DNA from: Rhizobium viscosum
GTDB taxonomy: Bacteria; Pseudomonadota; Alphaproteobacteria; Rhizobiales; Rhizobiaceae
Length of the DNA stretch: 64,000 nucleotides
NCBI RefSeq assembly: GCF_014873945.1
Contig: NZ_JADBEC010000003.1
Location: 186,001 to 250,000 of the forward strand
Direction of reading: 5' to 3'
This document shows, one piece after another, positions 7,533 to 15,898 of this stretch. The notes beneath the pieces were generated by a model. That model saw nothing but the letters and a program-made list of their open reading frames with translations. It was not told the DNA's origin and did no database searches. The translations under genes and the position numbers were made by a program. Within the stretch, counting starts at the first letter, position 1. Each line of letters begins with the position of its first letter.

Positions 7533-10265
7533 TTAGCCCGCCGCGCCCGAAAGCTGTGCTGGTTCATGGCCGAGGGCTTCGAGATCCACATTGATGCGGC
7601 GTTCCCAACCGACCGCACCATCCTGCCTTGCGGCCAGACGCGCTGCCTCGAGGATAGCGGAAGCGGCATCCAGCGCTTCCGGGCTTTGTCCCTTTGCGGT
7701 GACCATTGCCTTCACCCGCAGGAGTTCGGGCAGGCACCAGCGTTCGCCCGAGGCATCGCCATGCTCCAAGGCGCTGTCGATCACCGCATGGGCTTCCGCA
7801 TGTTGACCGAGGCCGGACAGGGCCTGCGCCTCGATGGACTGGAAGTAGGTGCGGAAGAGGTTGAAGCCGGCACGATCGAGGATGTCCATCGCCGGGCGCA
7901 GCTTTGCGAGGCAGAGCCGGTATTCGCCGTCCCGCAGATGCAGTTCCGCTTCGAAACCGTCGGCATAGGTGTGCCAGACATCAAGCGACAGGGCCTTGGT
8001 ATGGTCACGCAGAAGCCGGATCGCGGCAGCCGCTTCGCCGTCGTTGCCCGAGAGGAGCGCCAGCGGGCAGGCGGCTTCGGCGAGAAGATTGCTGATCGAA
8101 TGGTTGTGGCCGATATCGCGGGCGTAGCGCATGGTCTCTTCGACCTCGTTCAGCGCGGCCTTCTCATCGCCCAGTATCCAGAGGCAACGAGCGATGATGA
8201 TGCGCGCCGTAACGCGCTGGTCGAACTGGAAGCGCACGGAATGGCGGGCCTGCGGCACATGCGCGTAGTCCGCCAGCATCGCCAGAAGTTCCTCGCGGGC
8301 CTCGGCATGGCGACCGAGCCAGTGCAGCGTGGCGGCCTTCATGCGCCTGCCGATGATGGCATCGGTCGGATCGGAGGAGGACGGAGCAAGGGCTGCGAAG
8401 CGCTCCGCCAGCTCCAGTCCCTGACGCGGTTCGGCGCGGTTCACCAGATCGACCCAGAGCGCCCAGATGGCGCGAAGCTGGTGGTCGACATCGCCGAGTT
8501 CCTCGGCGATCCGCCGGGCCGTCGTCCAGGCGGCAACGCCGTCTTCGGGTGCATTGGTGGCACGAAGCTGCGGCCAGCCGAGCGCAGCATAGAGCTTCAT
8601 GCGGCTCTTTTCATCGAGGCCGGGGCGGGCATCGAGGAAGGTTATTGCATGGGTGAGGGCCGCCAGGCATTCGTCGAGCAGTGACAGGCGGAAGAAGAGC
8701 GGCAATGCGGCGACGGTCAGCCGCACGCCGAGCAGCGCATCGCCGCCAGATGGACCAAAGGCCCAGTCGAGGGCTGCGCGCAGGCCCGGCACCTGCTGGG
8801 CGAAATCATCAGGCCACTCCTCCGGCGGGGCGGCATAGAGGCCCTGCTCGGCGCTCTCGAGCGCGACAGAGAGCCAGGCGGAGAAGCGGGCCATGACATC
8901 GGGCAGTTCGCCCGAGGCGGCAAGCTTTTCGCCGGCATAGAGGCGGGTCGTATCGAGCAGGCGGTAGCGCGTTTCGTCGCTCGCAGTCTCGACCACGACC
9001 AGCGATTTGGCGACGAGCGCGGCCAGCAAATCCTCGGGTTCGGTGCCGGAGAGAACCGCGGCTACGGCCCTGCCGCTGAAGCGGCTGCGGAAGACGGAGA
9101 GTTCTCGCAGCGCCTGCTGCTCTTCCGGCGACAGGATGAGGTAGCTCCAGTCGAGCGTGGCGCGTAGTGTCTGGTGGCGGGGCAGGGCCGTGCGCCGGCC
9201 GCGGGTCAGCACGCGGAAGCAGTCGGAGAGCGAGCGGGAGAGGGCGGCGATGCCCATCGCCTCCAGCCGGCCGGCGGCAAGCTCGATTGCGAGCGCAATG
9301 CCATCGAGCCGCGTGCAGATATCGACGACGTCGGCGGCGTCCTCATCCGTCAGCTCGTAACCGCCGAGGCAGGCATCGGCGCGTTCGACGAAAAGCTGGA
9401 CGGCGGGCGAGGCAAGGGCAGCCTCCGCTGTCACGGCGGATAAAGGCAGGTCTAGCGGCAGCAGGCGGTGGACACGTTCGCCTTCGGCGCGCAGCGGCTC
9501 GCGGCTGGTGGCGAGGATATGCAGATCGGGCGCTTCCGCCAGCAGATCTTCGGCGAGCTTGGCGATATCGGCCACTACATGCTCGCAGCTGTCGAGCACG
9601 AGCAGGAGATTGCATGACCGCAGATGGGCGGCGATGTCCGTTACGATATCGTCGCTGCGCGAGAGGATGCCGAGTGCAGACGCCACGACCGTCGGCACGA
9701 GATTACCTGTCGCGACTTCCGACAGGTCGATCCAGACGATTTCGCCCTCGAAGCTGCCGCGCGCGATCACGGCGCGGGCGACGGTGGATTTGCCGATGCC
9801 GCCAGGGCCGGCGATCGTTACCAGTCGGCCCTTGGTCAGCTGCCCGGTCACGGCTGCGATCGTCTGTTCGCGGCCGAAGATACGGGCGGGAAGGCGTTCG
9901 GGGCGGAATCTCTGGAGTGTGGGCCGAGGGGCGGGCGCTGCGCCATTGGCTCGGCGGTTAACCGGCGCGATGAAAGTATAGCCGCGGCCGGGCACATTGG
10001 CGATGAATTGCGGCTCGCGTTTGATGTCGCCCAGCGCCTTGCGCAGCGCCGAAACGTGAACGCGCAGATTGGCCTCGTCCACGAACGTATCCGGCCAGAC
10101 CTGCTTGACGATCTCCGCATTGGTCTTCAGCTCGCCCGGATGATTGAGCAGAAACAGCAGGATATCGACGGCGCGGCTGCCGAGGGGCACGGCCGACCCT
10201 TCCCGCAACAGGCTGCGCCTGGCGGGCACTATCGAAAATGCACCGAACTGAAGCTCTTCTTCCAA
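7533..10265 (-). CDS. Winged-helix/NTPase/TPR transcriptional regulator (910 aa)
   Basis: A large signal-transducing regulator. Residues 1-100 are an OmpR/PhoB-type winged helix (EIVKQVWPDTFVDEANLRVH, then GRGYTFIAP). A STAND/AAA-type NTPase follows, with P-loop GPGGIGKS at 153-160, LLVLDSCEHV as Walker B and ATSREPL as sensor. The C-terminal ~450 residues are helical TPR-like repeats. Proteins of this plan are ligand- or partner-triggered activators. The start is TTG at 10265 (AGGGAG 5 nt upstream); a nearby ATG is out of frame. The target is unknown; the DJ-1-like gene immediately downstream is a candidate. Confidence 0.85.
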   Translation of the reverse strand: MEEELQFGAFSIVPARRSLLREGSAVPLGSRAVDILLFLLNHPGELKTNAEIVKQVWPDTFVDEANLRVHVSALRKALGDIKREPQFIANVPGRGYTFIAPVNRRANGAAPAPRPTLQRFRPERLPARIFGREQTIAAVTGQLTKGRLVTIAGPGGIGKSTVARAVIARGSFEGEIVWIDLSEVATGNLVPTVVASALGILSRSDDIVTDIAAHLRSCNLLLVLDSCEHVVADIAKLAEDLLAEAPDLHILATSREPLRAEGERVHRLLPLDLPLSAVTAEAALASPAVQLFVERADACLGGYELTDEDAADVVDICTRLDGIALAIELAAGRLEAMGIAALSRSLSDCFRVLTRGRRTALPRHQTLRATLDWSYLILSPEEQQALRELSVFRSRFSGRAVAAVLSGTEPEDLLAALVAKSLVVVETASDETRYRLLDTTRLYAGEKLAASGELPDVMARFSAWLSVALESAEQGLYAAPPEEWPDDFAQQVPGLRAALDWAFGPSGGDALLGVRLTVAALPLFFRLSLLDECLAALTHAITFLDARPGLDEKSRMKLYAALGWPQLRATNAPEDGVAAWTTARRIAEELGDVDHQLRAIWALWVDLVNRAEPRQGLELAERFAALAPSSSDPTDAIIGRRMKAATLHWLGRHAEAREELLAMLADYAHVPQARHSVRFQFDQRVTARIIIARCLWILGDEKAALNEVEETMRYARDIGHNHSISNLLAEAACPLALLSGNDGEAAAAIRLLRDHTKALSLDVWHTYADGFEAELHLRDGEYRLCLAKLRPAMDILDRAGFNLFRTYFQSIEAQALSGLGQHAEAHAVIDSALEHGDASGERWCLPELLRVKAMVTAKGQSPEALDAASAILEAARLAARQDGAVGWERRINVDLEALGHEPAQLSGAAG

Positions 10266-10375
10266 GCATGCTCCCTGCGTGATGTCGGCAGGTTGGCCAA
10301 ATGCCTGCGCCCTGTCAAATGAAACGCGATGACAGGGCTGGAATTGCGACGAGATTTCAGACGTTTAAGGTCGCG

Positions 10376-10915
10376 CTATTTTAGCGGCCCGCGCTCTGCG
10401 AGGATGGCGTTCAGGCGAGAGACATCCTCTCGCAGCGCAGTCAGTTCCGTCAGCACCCGCATATCGATCTTCTGGTGCAGCGACAGAACCTCAAGCTCGG
10501 CCTTCAGATTGACCTCGTAATCCTTGGCGGCCTCGAAACGATCGCGCTCGGCCTGACGGTTCTGCGACATCATGATGATCGGCGCCTGGATGGCCGCGAG
10601 CATGGAGAGGATCAGGTTCAGGAAGACGAAAGGATAGGGATCGAAGGCGCGGCTCAGCAGAATGACCGTGTTGATCAGGGTCCAGACAACGAGAAAAGCG
10701 AGGAAGGCGAGGATAAAGGACCATGAACCGCCGACGCGAGCGATGCCATCGGCCACCCGCTCGCCGAAGGACGCCTCAGCGGCAATTGCGGCGTTGACGT
10801 CGGTGGAGATGATCTTGCGTTCATGCGCCTTGGCGAGCACGCGCTTTTCGATATCGCCCAGTTCTTCGGCCGGCTTGCCGAAATGCAGGTGGACGAAATT
10901 CGGAAGATTAGACAT
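10376..10915 (-). CDS. DUF1003 membrane protein
   Basis: A 179-residue protein of the DUF1003 family. Two transmembrane helices lie centrally (WSFILAFLAFLVVWTLINTVI and FVFLNLILSMLAAIQAPIIM), followed by SQNRQAERDR and a predicted coiled coil at the C-terminus. Function of the family is unknown. Start 10915 (MSNLPNF) was chosen; an in-frame extension to 11002 has no binding site and reads as non-coding. Confidence 0.8.
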   Translation of the reverse strand: MSNLPNFVHLHFGKPAEELGDIEKRVLAKAHERKIISTDVNAAIAAEASFGERVADGIARVGGSWSFILAFLAFLVVWTLINTVILLSRAFDPYPFVFLNLILSMLAAIQAPIIMMSQNRQAERDRFEAAKDYEVNLKAELEVLSLHQKIDMRVLTELTALREDVSRLNAILAERGPLK

Positions 10916-11107
10916 GGCATTGTCCCGGGAATGGATCGAATTGGGGCGCAGTATTCCGCCGTTGCCGAAAATTGCAATGCGTATCGGCGTCGCGCAAGGC
11001 AAACAGAAGGATAGGCACAGTGACGAGGCTGCCGTTCATCAAATTTTCGCCGCAGATCGCTACGGCTTTCGAAGCGGCTTATTGCGGTGCACGAAGGGGC
11101 GGATTAA

Positions 11108-12796
11108 ATGAATGACATGACACAGGAAAACGCTATCTCCCAGACCTTCAATATCGCCATCGCCCAGTTGAACCCCACTGTGGGCGATGTCGCCGGAAAC
11201 CTTGCCAAGGTGCGTGAGGCGCGCACTGACGCGGCGCGGCAGGGCGCGCATCTCCTGATGATGACCGAGCTTTTCATCTCCGGTTACCCACCGGAAGATC
11301 TGGTGCTGAAGCCGGCCTTCATCCACGCCTGCTGGAAGGCAGTCGAAAGCCTTGCGGCCGACACCGCCGATGGCGGGCCGGGCATCGTCATCGGTTTCCC
11401 GCGCCAGGACGAGACGGGCCGCTACAATTCCATCGCCGTGCTCGACGGCGGCAAGGTCATCGCCGTCAGAGACAAGATCGACCTGCCGAATTACGGCGAG
11501 TTCGATGAGAAGCGCGTCTTCGACCAGGGCGCCATGCCGGGTCCGGTGAATTTTCGCGGCGTGCGCATCGGCATTCCGATCTGCGAGGATATCTGGGGCG
11601 ATCTCGGCGTGTGCGAGACGCTTGCCGAAAGCGGCGCGGAAATCCTGCTCGTGCCGAACGGCTCGCCCTATTATCGCGGCAAAGTCGATATCCGTCATCA
11701 GGTGGTGCTGAAGCAGGTGATCGAAACCGGCTTGCCGATGGTCTATGCCGCCCAGCTCGGCGGCCAGGACGAGCTCGTCTTCGACGGCGCAAGCTTTGCC
11801 TTCAATGCCGACAAGTCGCTCGCCTTCCAGCTCAGCCAGTTCGAAACGGCATTGGCCGTGACCACCTGGAAGCGGACAGAAAAGGGCTGGCATTGCTCGC
11901 AAGGGCCGATGGCGCGCATCCCCGAGAGCGAGGAGGCCGACTACCGCGCCTGCCTGCTCGGTTTCCGCGACTATGTGAACAAGAACGGTTTCAAGAATGT
12001 CGTGCTCGGCCTCTCCGGCGGCATCGATTCGGCAATCTGCGCGGCGATTGCCGTCGATGCGCTCGGCGAGGAACGGGTGCGCACGGTGATGTTGCCCTAC
12101 CGCTATACATCGGAAGATTCGTTCAAGGACGCCGCCGATTGCGCCAAAGCGCTTGGCTGCCGCTATGACATCGTTCCGATCGAAGAACCCGTCGCTGGCT
12201 TTTCATCCGCACTCTCGAATCTCTTCGAGGGCACAGACAGCGGCATCACTGAGGAAAACCTGCAGAGCCGCGCGCGCGGCGTCATCCTCATGGCGATCTC
12301 CAACAAGTTCGGCTCGATGGTGGTTACCACGGGCAACAAGTCGGAAATGTCGGTCGGTTATGCGACGCTCTACGGCGACATGAACGGCGGCTTCAACCCC
12401 ATCAAGGACCTTTACAAGATGCAGGTCTATGCGCTGTCGCGCTGGCGCAACGAGAATGTGCCGCCGGATGCGCTCGGCCCTTCGGGGATAGTCATTCCGC
12501 AGAACATCATCGACAAGGCGCCGTCGGCCGAACTCCGCCCCGATCAGAAGGATCAGGATTCGCTGCCGCCTTATCCTGTTCTGGACGACATCCTCGAATG
12601 CCTTGTCGAGCGGGAAATGGGTGTCGAGGAGATCGTGGCGCGCGGCCATGATGTCGAGACGGTCCACCGCATCGAGCATCTGCTCTATCTCGCCGAATAC
12701 AAGCGCCGCCAGTCGGCGCCGGGCGTGAAGATCACCAAGAAGAATTTTGGCCGCGACCGGCGCTACCCGATCACCAACCGGTTCCGGGATCGCTGA
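11108..12796 (+). CDS. nadE: Glutamine-dependent NAD+ synthetase
   Basis: A 562-residue two-domain enzyme that makes NAD+ from deamido-NAD+, ATP and glutamine in the cytosol. The N-terminal nitrilase-type glutaminase carries the triad Glu (MTELFISGYPPEDL, Glu54), Lys (RDKIDLPNY) and Cys (GIPICEDIW). The C-terminal synthetase has the PP-loop GLSGGIDSAICA near residue 296 and TTGNKSEMSVGYATLYGD. Length fits the short glutamine-dependent bacterial form. The next gene, a TolB-like protein, starts 27 bp downstream, suggesting co-transcription. Confidence 0.95.
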   Translation: MNDMTQENAISQTFNIAIAQLNPTVGDVAGNLAKVREARTDAARQGAHLLMMTELFISGYPPEDLVLKPAFIHACWKAVESLAADTADGGPGIVIGFPRQDETGRYNSIAVLDGGKVIAVRDKIDLPNYGEFDEKRVFDQGAMPGPVNFRGVRIGIPICEDIWGDLGVCETLAESGAEILLVPNGSPYYRGKVDIRHQVVLKQVIETGLPMVYAAQLGGQDELVFDGASFAFNADKSLAFQLSQFETALAVTTWKRTEKGWHCSQGPMARIPESEEADYRACLLGFRDYVNKNGFKNVVLGLSGGIDSAICAAIAVDALGEERVRTVMLPYRYTSEDSFKDAADCAKALGCRYDIVPIEEPVAGFSSALSNLFEGTDSGITEENLQSRARGVILMAISNKFGSMVVTTGNKSEMSVGYATLYGDMNGGFNPIKDLYKMQVYALSRWRNENVPPDALGPSGIVIPQNIIDKAPSAELRPDQKDQDSLPPYPVLDDILECLVEREMGVEEIVARGHDVETVHRIEHLLYLAEYKRRQSAPGVKITKKNFGRDRRYPITNRFRDR

Positions 12797-12823
12797 GGCG
12801 CCTCAAAAGTCTGGGAGGGATGA

Positions 12824-13657
12824 ATGCGCAGCTCAGTTGAAATCTACAACGTGCGGCGGGGCGAGAGCCGCGTCGTCTGGCAGACGGAGGCGCTGGTGGA
12901 GGCGCCGAATTTCTCGCGCGACGGCGCCTATCTGCTGATCAATGGCGACGGGCTGCTCTATCGGCTGCGGCTCGATGGCAGCGATCTCGTCGAGCGGGTC
13001 GATACCGGTTTTGCCGTGCATTGCAACAATGACCATGGCATTTCGCCCGATGGCGAGGAGATCGTCATTTCCGACAAGACCGAGTTCGGCAAGTCGGCGA
13101 TCTACATCCTGCCGATCGAGGGCGGCAAGCCGCGGCTGATCACCAAAAACCTGCCGTCCTACTGGCACGGCTGGTCGCCCGATGGGCGCGAGCTTGCCTA
13201 TTGCGGCATCCGCAATGATCTCTTCGATATCTACACGATCTCGGTCGACGGCGGCGAGGAGAAGCGGCTGACGCATGGCGAGGGCCGCAATGACGGGCCG
13301 GACTGGTCGGCCGACGGGCAGTGGATCTATTTCAATTCCAGCCGCACCGGGCTGATGCAGATCTGGCGCATCCATCCCGATGGCACGGGTCTTGAGCAGG
13401 TGACATCGGACAATTACGGCAACTGGTTTGCGCATCCGTCGCCGAACAATGACAAGGTGCTGATCCTTTCCTACGATCCTGACGTCTTCGATCACCCGCG
13501 CGATCTCAACGTGCGCCTGCGGATGATGGACATGGATGGCGGCAACCTGACGGAATTGTTCGAACTCTTCGGCGGGCAGGGCACGATCAACGTGCCGAAC
13601 TGGTCGCCGGATGGCGAGGAATTCGCTTTCGTGCGGTATTTTCCGGTGAAGTCTTAA
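12824..13657 (+). CDS. TolB-like beta-propeller (PD40) protein
   Basis: A 277-residue protein built of WD40-like/PD40 blades with recurring motifs such as APNFSRDGAYLLIN, GISPDGEEIVISD, WHGWSPDGRELAYCG, GPDWSADGQWIYFNS and VPNWSPDGEEFAFV, each an SPDG-type blade. There is no signal peptide, so it is probably cytosolic, unlike the periplasmic TolB of the Tol-Pal system. GGGAGGGATGA upstream of ATG 12824 is a strong ribosome binding site. Likely a ligand- or sugar-lactone-handling propeller; substrate unknown. Confidence 0.8.
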   Translation: MRSSVEIYNVRRGESRVVWQTEALVEAPNFSRDGAYLLINGDGLLYRLRLDGSDLVERVDTGFAVHCNNDHGISPDGEEIVISDKTEFGKSAIYILPIEGGKPRLITKNLPSYWHGWSPDGRELAYCGIRNDLFDIYTISVDGGEEKRLTHGEGRNDGPDWSADGQWIYFNSSRTGLMQIWRIHPDGTGLEQVTSDNYGNWFAHPSPNNDKVLILSYDPDVFDHPRDLNVRLRMMDMDGGNLTELFELFGGQGTINVPNWSPDGEEFAFVRYFPVKS

Positions 13658-13677
13658 GAGCGGCGCACCGCCATTTG

Positions 13678-14097
13678 ATGAGTGAGCGGTGGGGAATAGC
13701 TTCGGACTGCAACTTAGCGTACGTCTACAGATTAAACACACAACATAATACAGCGCATCCGCGAGATAGGGCCTTGCGTAAAATTCATTTCATAAGAAAA
13801 TCGATGATCATAATATCTATAATATACTTCGTATCTCTCTACATTTTAGCGAGAATACCGATGTCATATTACAGTATATATGAAGAGATTTCCGACGCTG
13901 CCGAATTAAGAGGCCCGTTGCGTGGAATGCTTCTAATCTCCCCGCAAGCTTACCCCTTATTTATATTGTCACTGTTAATGCTCGTCCTGAGAAAAAACGA
14001 GCGCGCCCTAAAAGAAGCGATGTGGCTCTGGACAGTGATATTTGTAATTGGTTCGGCGTGGACCGCTCTGTTCATCTACGCAATCGAAAACTCGTAG
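13678..14097 (+). CDS. Small hypothetical membrane protein, AT-rich
   Basis: An open frame whose last 97 residues contain three hydrophobic helices: IIISIIYFVSLYILARI, LLISPQAYPLFILSLLMLVL and WLWTVIFVIGSAWTALFIYAI. Base composition from about 13715 to 14100 is clearly more AT-rich than every neighbour, and codon choice (ATA, TTA, AGA) is foreign to this genome, suggesting horizontal acquisition or a fast-evolving orphan. No family was recognised. The start is uncertain: ATG 13678 lacks a binding site, and ATG 13804 directly before the first helix is equally possible. Confidence 0.5.
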   Translation: MSERWGIASDCNLAYVYRLNTQHNTAHPRDRALRKIHFIRKSMIIISIIYFVSLYILARIPMSYYSIYEEISDAAELRGPLRGMLLISPQAYPLFILSLLMLVLRKNERALKEAMWLWTVIFVIGSAWTALFIYAIENS

Positions 14098-14131
14098 TTT
14101 CCTAAAACCCTCTATAGCAGATTGGGAACGG

Positions 14132-14152
14132 GCGGCGGGGTTTTCCCGCCGC
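14132..14152. terminator. GC-rich hairpin between the AT-rich ORF and DAHP synthase gene
   Basis: An 8-bp GCGGCGGG/CCCGCCGC stem with a T-rich loop between convergent genes. It lacks a U tract on either side, so terminator activity is doubtful; it may rely on Rho or simply protect 3' ends. Confidence 0.35.
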
Positions 14153-14167
14153 GCTGAATGCGGCCAC

Positions 14168-15235
14168 TCAGGCAGCGACGGCTGCCTTCCGGCGGTCGCG
14201 GACGGCCTTGGCGAGATCTTCGAGTACCTCGACGGACGTATCCCAACCGATGCAGCCATCGGTAATGGACTGGCCATAGACGAGCGGCTTGCCGGGGACG
14301 AGATCCTGGCGGCCGGCGACGAGATTGCTCTCGATCATCATGCCCTTGATATGGCTATTGCCGGCGACGATCTGGCCGGCGACGTCGTGGACGACCTTCG
14401 GCTGGTTCATCGGATCCTTGCCGCTGTTGGCGTGGCTGGCATCGATCAGCATGCGCGGGTCGACACCCAGCTTGGTTGCCTCGGCGATGACGGCCTGGAC
14501 GTCGGCAGCTTCATAGTTGGGCCGCTTGCCGCCGCGCAGGATGATGTGGCAGTCCTCGTTGCCACGCGTGGAGGCAATCGCTGCCTGTCCGTCCTTGGTG
14601 ACAGCCGGGAAATGATGCGGCTGGGAAGCGGCCATGATCGCGTCGAGCGCGACACGCGCGCCGCCATCCGTGCCGTTCTTGAAGCCGATCGGGCAGGAGA
14701 GACCCGAGGCGAGCTGGCGGTGGATCTGGCTTTCGGTCGTGCGCGCGCCGATGGCGCCGTAGCTGACGAGATCGGCGATGTACTGCGGCGTGATCGTATC
14801 GAGGAATTCGCAGCCGGCCGGCAGGCCCATGGCGTTGATGTCGAGCAGCAGACGGCGGGCGAGGCGCAGGCCTTCCTCGATACGGTAGCTGCCGTCGAGA
14901 TGCGGGTCGTTCATCAGGCCCTTCCAGCCGACGGTGGTGCGGGGCTTTTCGAAATAGACGCGCATGACTATTTCGAGATCGCCGGACAGGCGTCGTCGCT
15001 GCTCGACGAGACGAGACGCATATTCGCGGGCGGCTGCCGGATCATGGATCGAGCAGGGGCCGATGACGACCAGCTGACGGTCGTCTTTACCGGTCAGGAT
15101 ATTGTGGATCGTGTCGCGCGTGCTGGTCACGGTGTGCGTGACCGCGCGGTCACGCGGGATTTCCTTGATAATATCGGCAGGCTTGGTCAGCGGGGTGATC
15201 TCGACGATGCGCAGATCATCAATAGTGTCAGTCAC
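14168..15235 (-). CDS. aroG: 3-deoxy-7-phosphoheptulonate (DAHP) synthase, type I
   Basis: A 355-residue type I (AroF/G/H-like) DAHP synthase, the first enzyme of the shikimate pathway: phosphoenolpyruvate plus erythrose 4-phosphate to DAHP. Family motifs include VVIGPCSIHD, RVYFEKPRTTVGWKGL, GARTTESQ, GFKNGTDGG, LRGG and IDASHANSGKD. Which of the aroF/G/H feedback types it represents cannot be read from sequence. The gene is preceded by a 166-bp leader with a Tyr/Phe-rich peptide, alternative hairpins and a U-tract terminator ending 36 nt before the ATG, so expression is probably controlled by aromatic-amino-acid attenuation. AGGAGAG lies upstream of the ATG. Confidence 0.93.
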   Translation of the reverse strand: MTDTIDDLRIVEITPLTKPADIIKEIPRDRAVTHTVTSTRDTIHNILTGKDDRQLVVIGPCSIHDPAAAREYASRLVEQRRRLSGDLEIVMRVYFEKPRTTVGWKGLMNDPHLDGSYRIEEGLRLARRLLLDINAMGLPAGCEFLDTITPQYIADLVSYGAIGARTTESQIHRQLASGLSCPIGFKNGTDGGARVALDAIMAASQPHHFPAVTKDGQAAIASTRGNEDCHIILRGGKRPNYEAADVQAVIAEATKLGVDPRMLIDASHANSGKDPMNQPKVVHDVAGQIVAGNSHIKGMMIESNLVAGRQDLVPGKPLVYGQSITDGCIGWDTSVEVLEDLAKAVRDRRKAAVAA

Positions 15236-15270
15236 GGTATGCTCTCCTGTTTGGTCATACCGTGCGGAAC

Positions 15271-15349
15271 AAAAAAGCCGCCAGGTAGACTAGCGGCTGT
15301 TCGGGTTGTCGTCGCGTTAGTTTCGGTTACGCACAGACCCGCATCCGCT
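15271..15349 (-). promoter_or_regulatory. Attenuator of the DAHP synthase gene (antiterminator/terminator)
   Basis: On the minus strand, segment 2 (15349-15337, AGCGG and CGGGT) can pair with segment 3 (15306-15292, ACCCG and CCGCT) as two in-register 5-bp helices. Segment 3 alternatively pairs with segment 4 as a terminator: AGCCGC (15298-15293) with GCGGCT (15281-15276), then six T residues (15276-15271). No minus-strand gene lies upstream whose end this could be, so it must act on the leader transcript of the DAHP synthase gene. Confidence 0.8.
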
Positions 15350-15401
15350 GGAAGCAGCGGTACGAATAAAATCGCGATGCGTAAACGGACGAAATCGACA
15401 T
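15327..15401 (-). CDS. 24-residue aromatic-rich leader peptide of the DAHP synthase attenuator
   Basis: A short frame from ATG 15401 to TAA 15327. Residues 7-17 read YASRFYSYRCF, giving three Tyr and two Phe within 11 codons. The codons for Phe11, Tyr12 and Tyr14 lie just before a 6-bp hairpin (CCGCTG/CAGCGG, 15345-15360) inside the frame. This is the arrangement of classical attenuator leaders: a ribosome stalled at these codons would cover the first arm of that hairpin and free the second arm to form the antiterminator. AGGCGG lies just upstream of the ATG, but the predicted promoter suggests a leaderless message. Confidence 0.75.
   Translation of the reverse strand: MSISSVYASRFYSYRCFQRMRVCA
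15345..15360 (-). promoter_or_regulatory. Segment 1:2 protector hairpin inside the leader ORF
   Basis: CCGCTG-CTTC-CAGCGG on the minus strand, a perfect 6-bp stem with a 4-nt loop. Its 3' arm overlaps segment 2 of the antiterminator, so the two structures exclude each other. Confidence 0.65.
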
Positions 15402-15407
15402 GCCGCC

Positions 15408-15436
15408 TATGTAGACATGCGAATTGGAATTGTCAC
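15408..15436 (-). promoter_or_regulatory. Predicted promoter of the DAHP synthase leader
   Basis: Minus-strand -35 GTGACA (15436-15431), 17-bp spacer, -10 TACATA (15413-15408). Counting 7 nt from the -10 places the transcription start on 15401, exactly the A of the leader-peptide ATG. This would make the leader message leaderless. It is a consensus match by eye, not an experiment. Confidence 0.5.
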
Positions 15437-15674
15437 GTGGAATCTGTGAGGAAAAATGACAGAGCTGTGAAGTTTTATCGGCTTTCGGCCAGGGCCTCTT
15501 CCGGTTCGGTCGCTTCGGCATGTCTGTTCCTGCGGCGTCGGGTCGTCGGCTCCTCACCGGCATTGGTGGGGCGTCGGTTGGATTCGGGTTTCGCTTTAGG
15601 ACAGCGTTTTCAGCCTGTCCACGAAATGAATGTCGCATGCGGCTTGCGGCCATGCCGTTTCCGCGCCATAGATC
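15437..15674. other. Divergent intergenic stretch without a gene
   Basis: This is the upstream flank of both the DAHP synthase leader (minus) and the cobalamin riboswitch (plus). I see no reading frame with coding character, repeat or hairpin of note. The promoter for the riboswitch transcript should lie toward its right end but is not obvious. Confidence 0.4.
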
Positions 15675-15890
15675 GCCCGTCAGGTGCCTGCTGTCACAAG
15701 CGGGAGAATCGGGAATCCGGTGCAAGACCGGAACGTGCCCAACGCTGTAAGGCTGACGCTCGCCGTTTAAACTACGCCACTGGCTTTCCGGCCGGGAAGG
15801 CAACGGCGAGGCGGATGACGCCAAGTCAGAAGACCGGCCTGGCAAGATAGACCCAACCCGCGCGGACGGCGGGCGGTTGCGTTGTTGGGG
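15675..15890 (+). ncRNA. Cobalamin (B12) riboswitch
   Basis: The conserved B12-element parts appear in order: CAGGTGCCTG near 15681, GGGAATCCGGTGCAAGACCG with the following GTGCCCAACGCTGTAA, the GCCACTGG segment, the CCGGGAAGGC segment and GACGCCAAGTCAGAAGACCG near 15820-15840. Downstream, CCCAAC (15852-15857) can pair with GTTGGG (15884-15889), which contains the Shine-Dalgarno-like G run before the bluB ATG. No U-tract terminator is seen. Adenosylcobalamin binding would thus most likely block translation of bluB, the lower-ligand synthase of B12. Confidence 0.92.
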
Positions 15891-15898
15891 ATTTGACG

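Noticed and set aside
15437..15674. Possible second riboswitch or leader in the divergent spacer
   Set aside because: No conserved motif or stable hairpin could be traced; kept as plain intergenic DNA.
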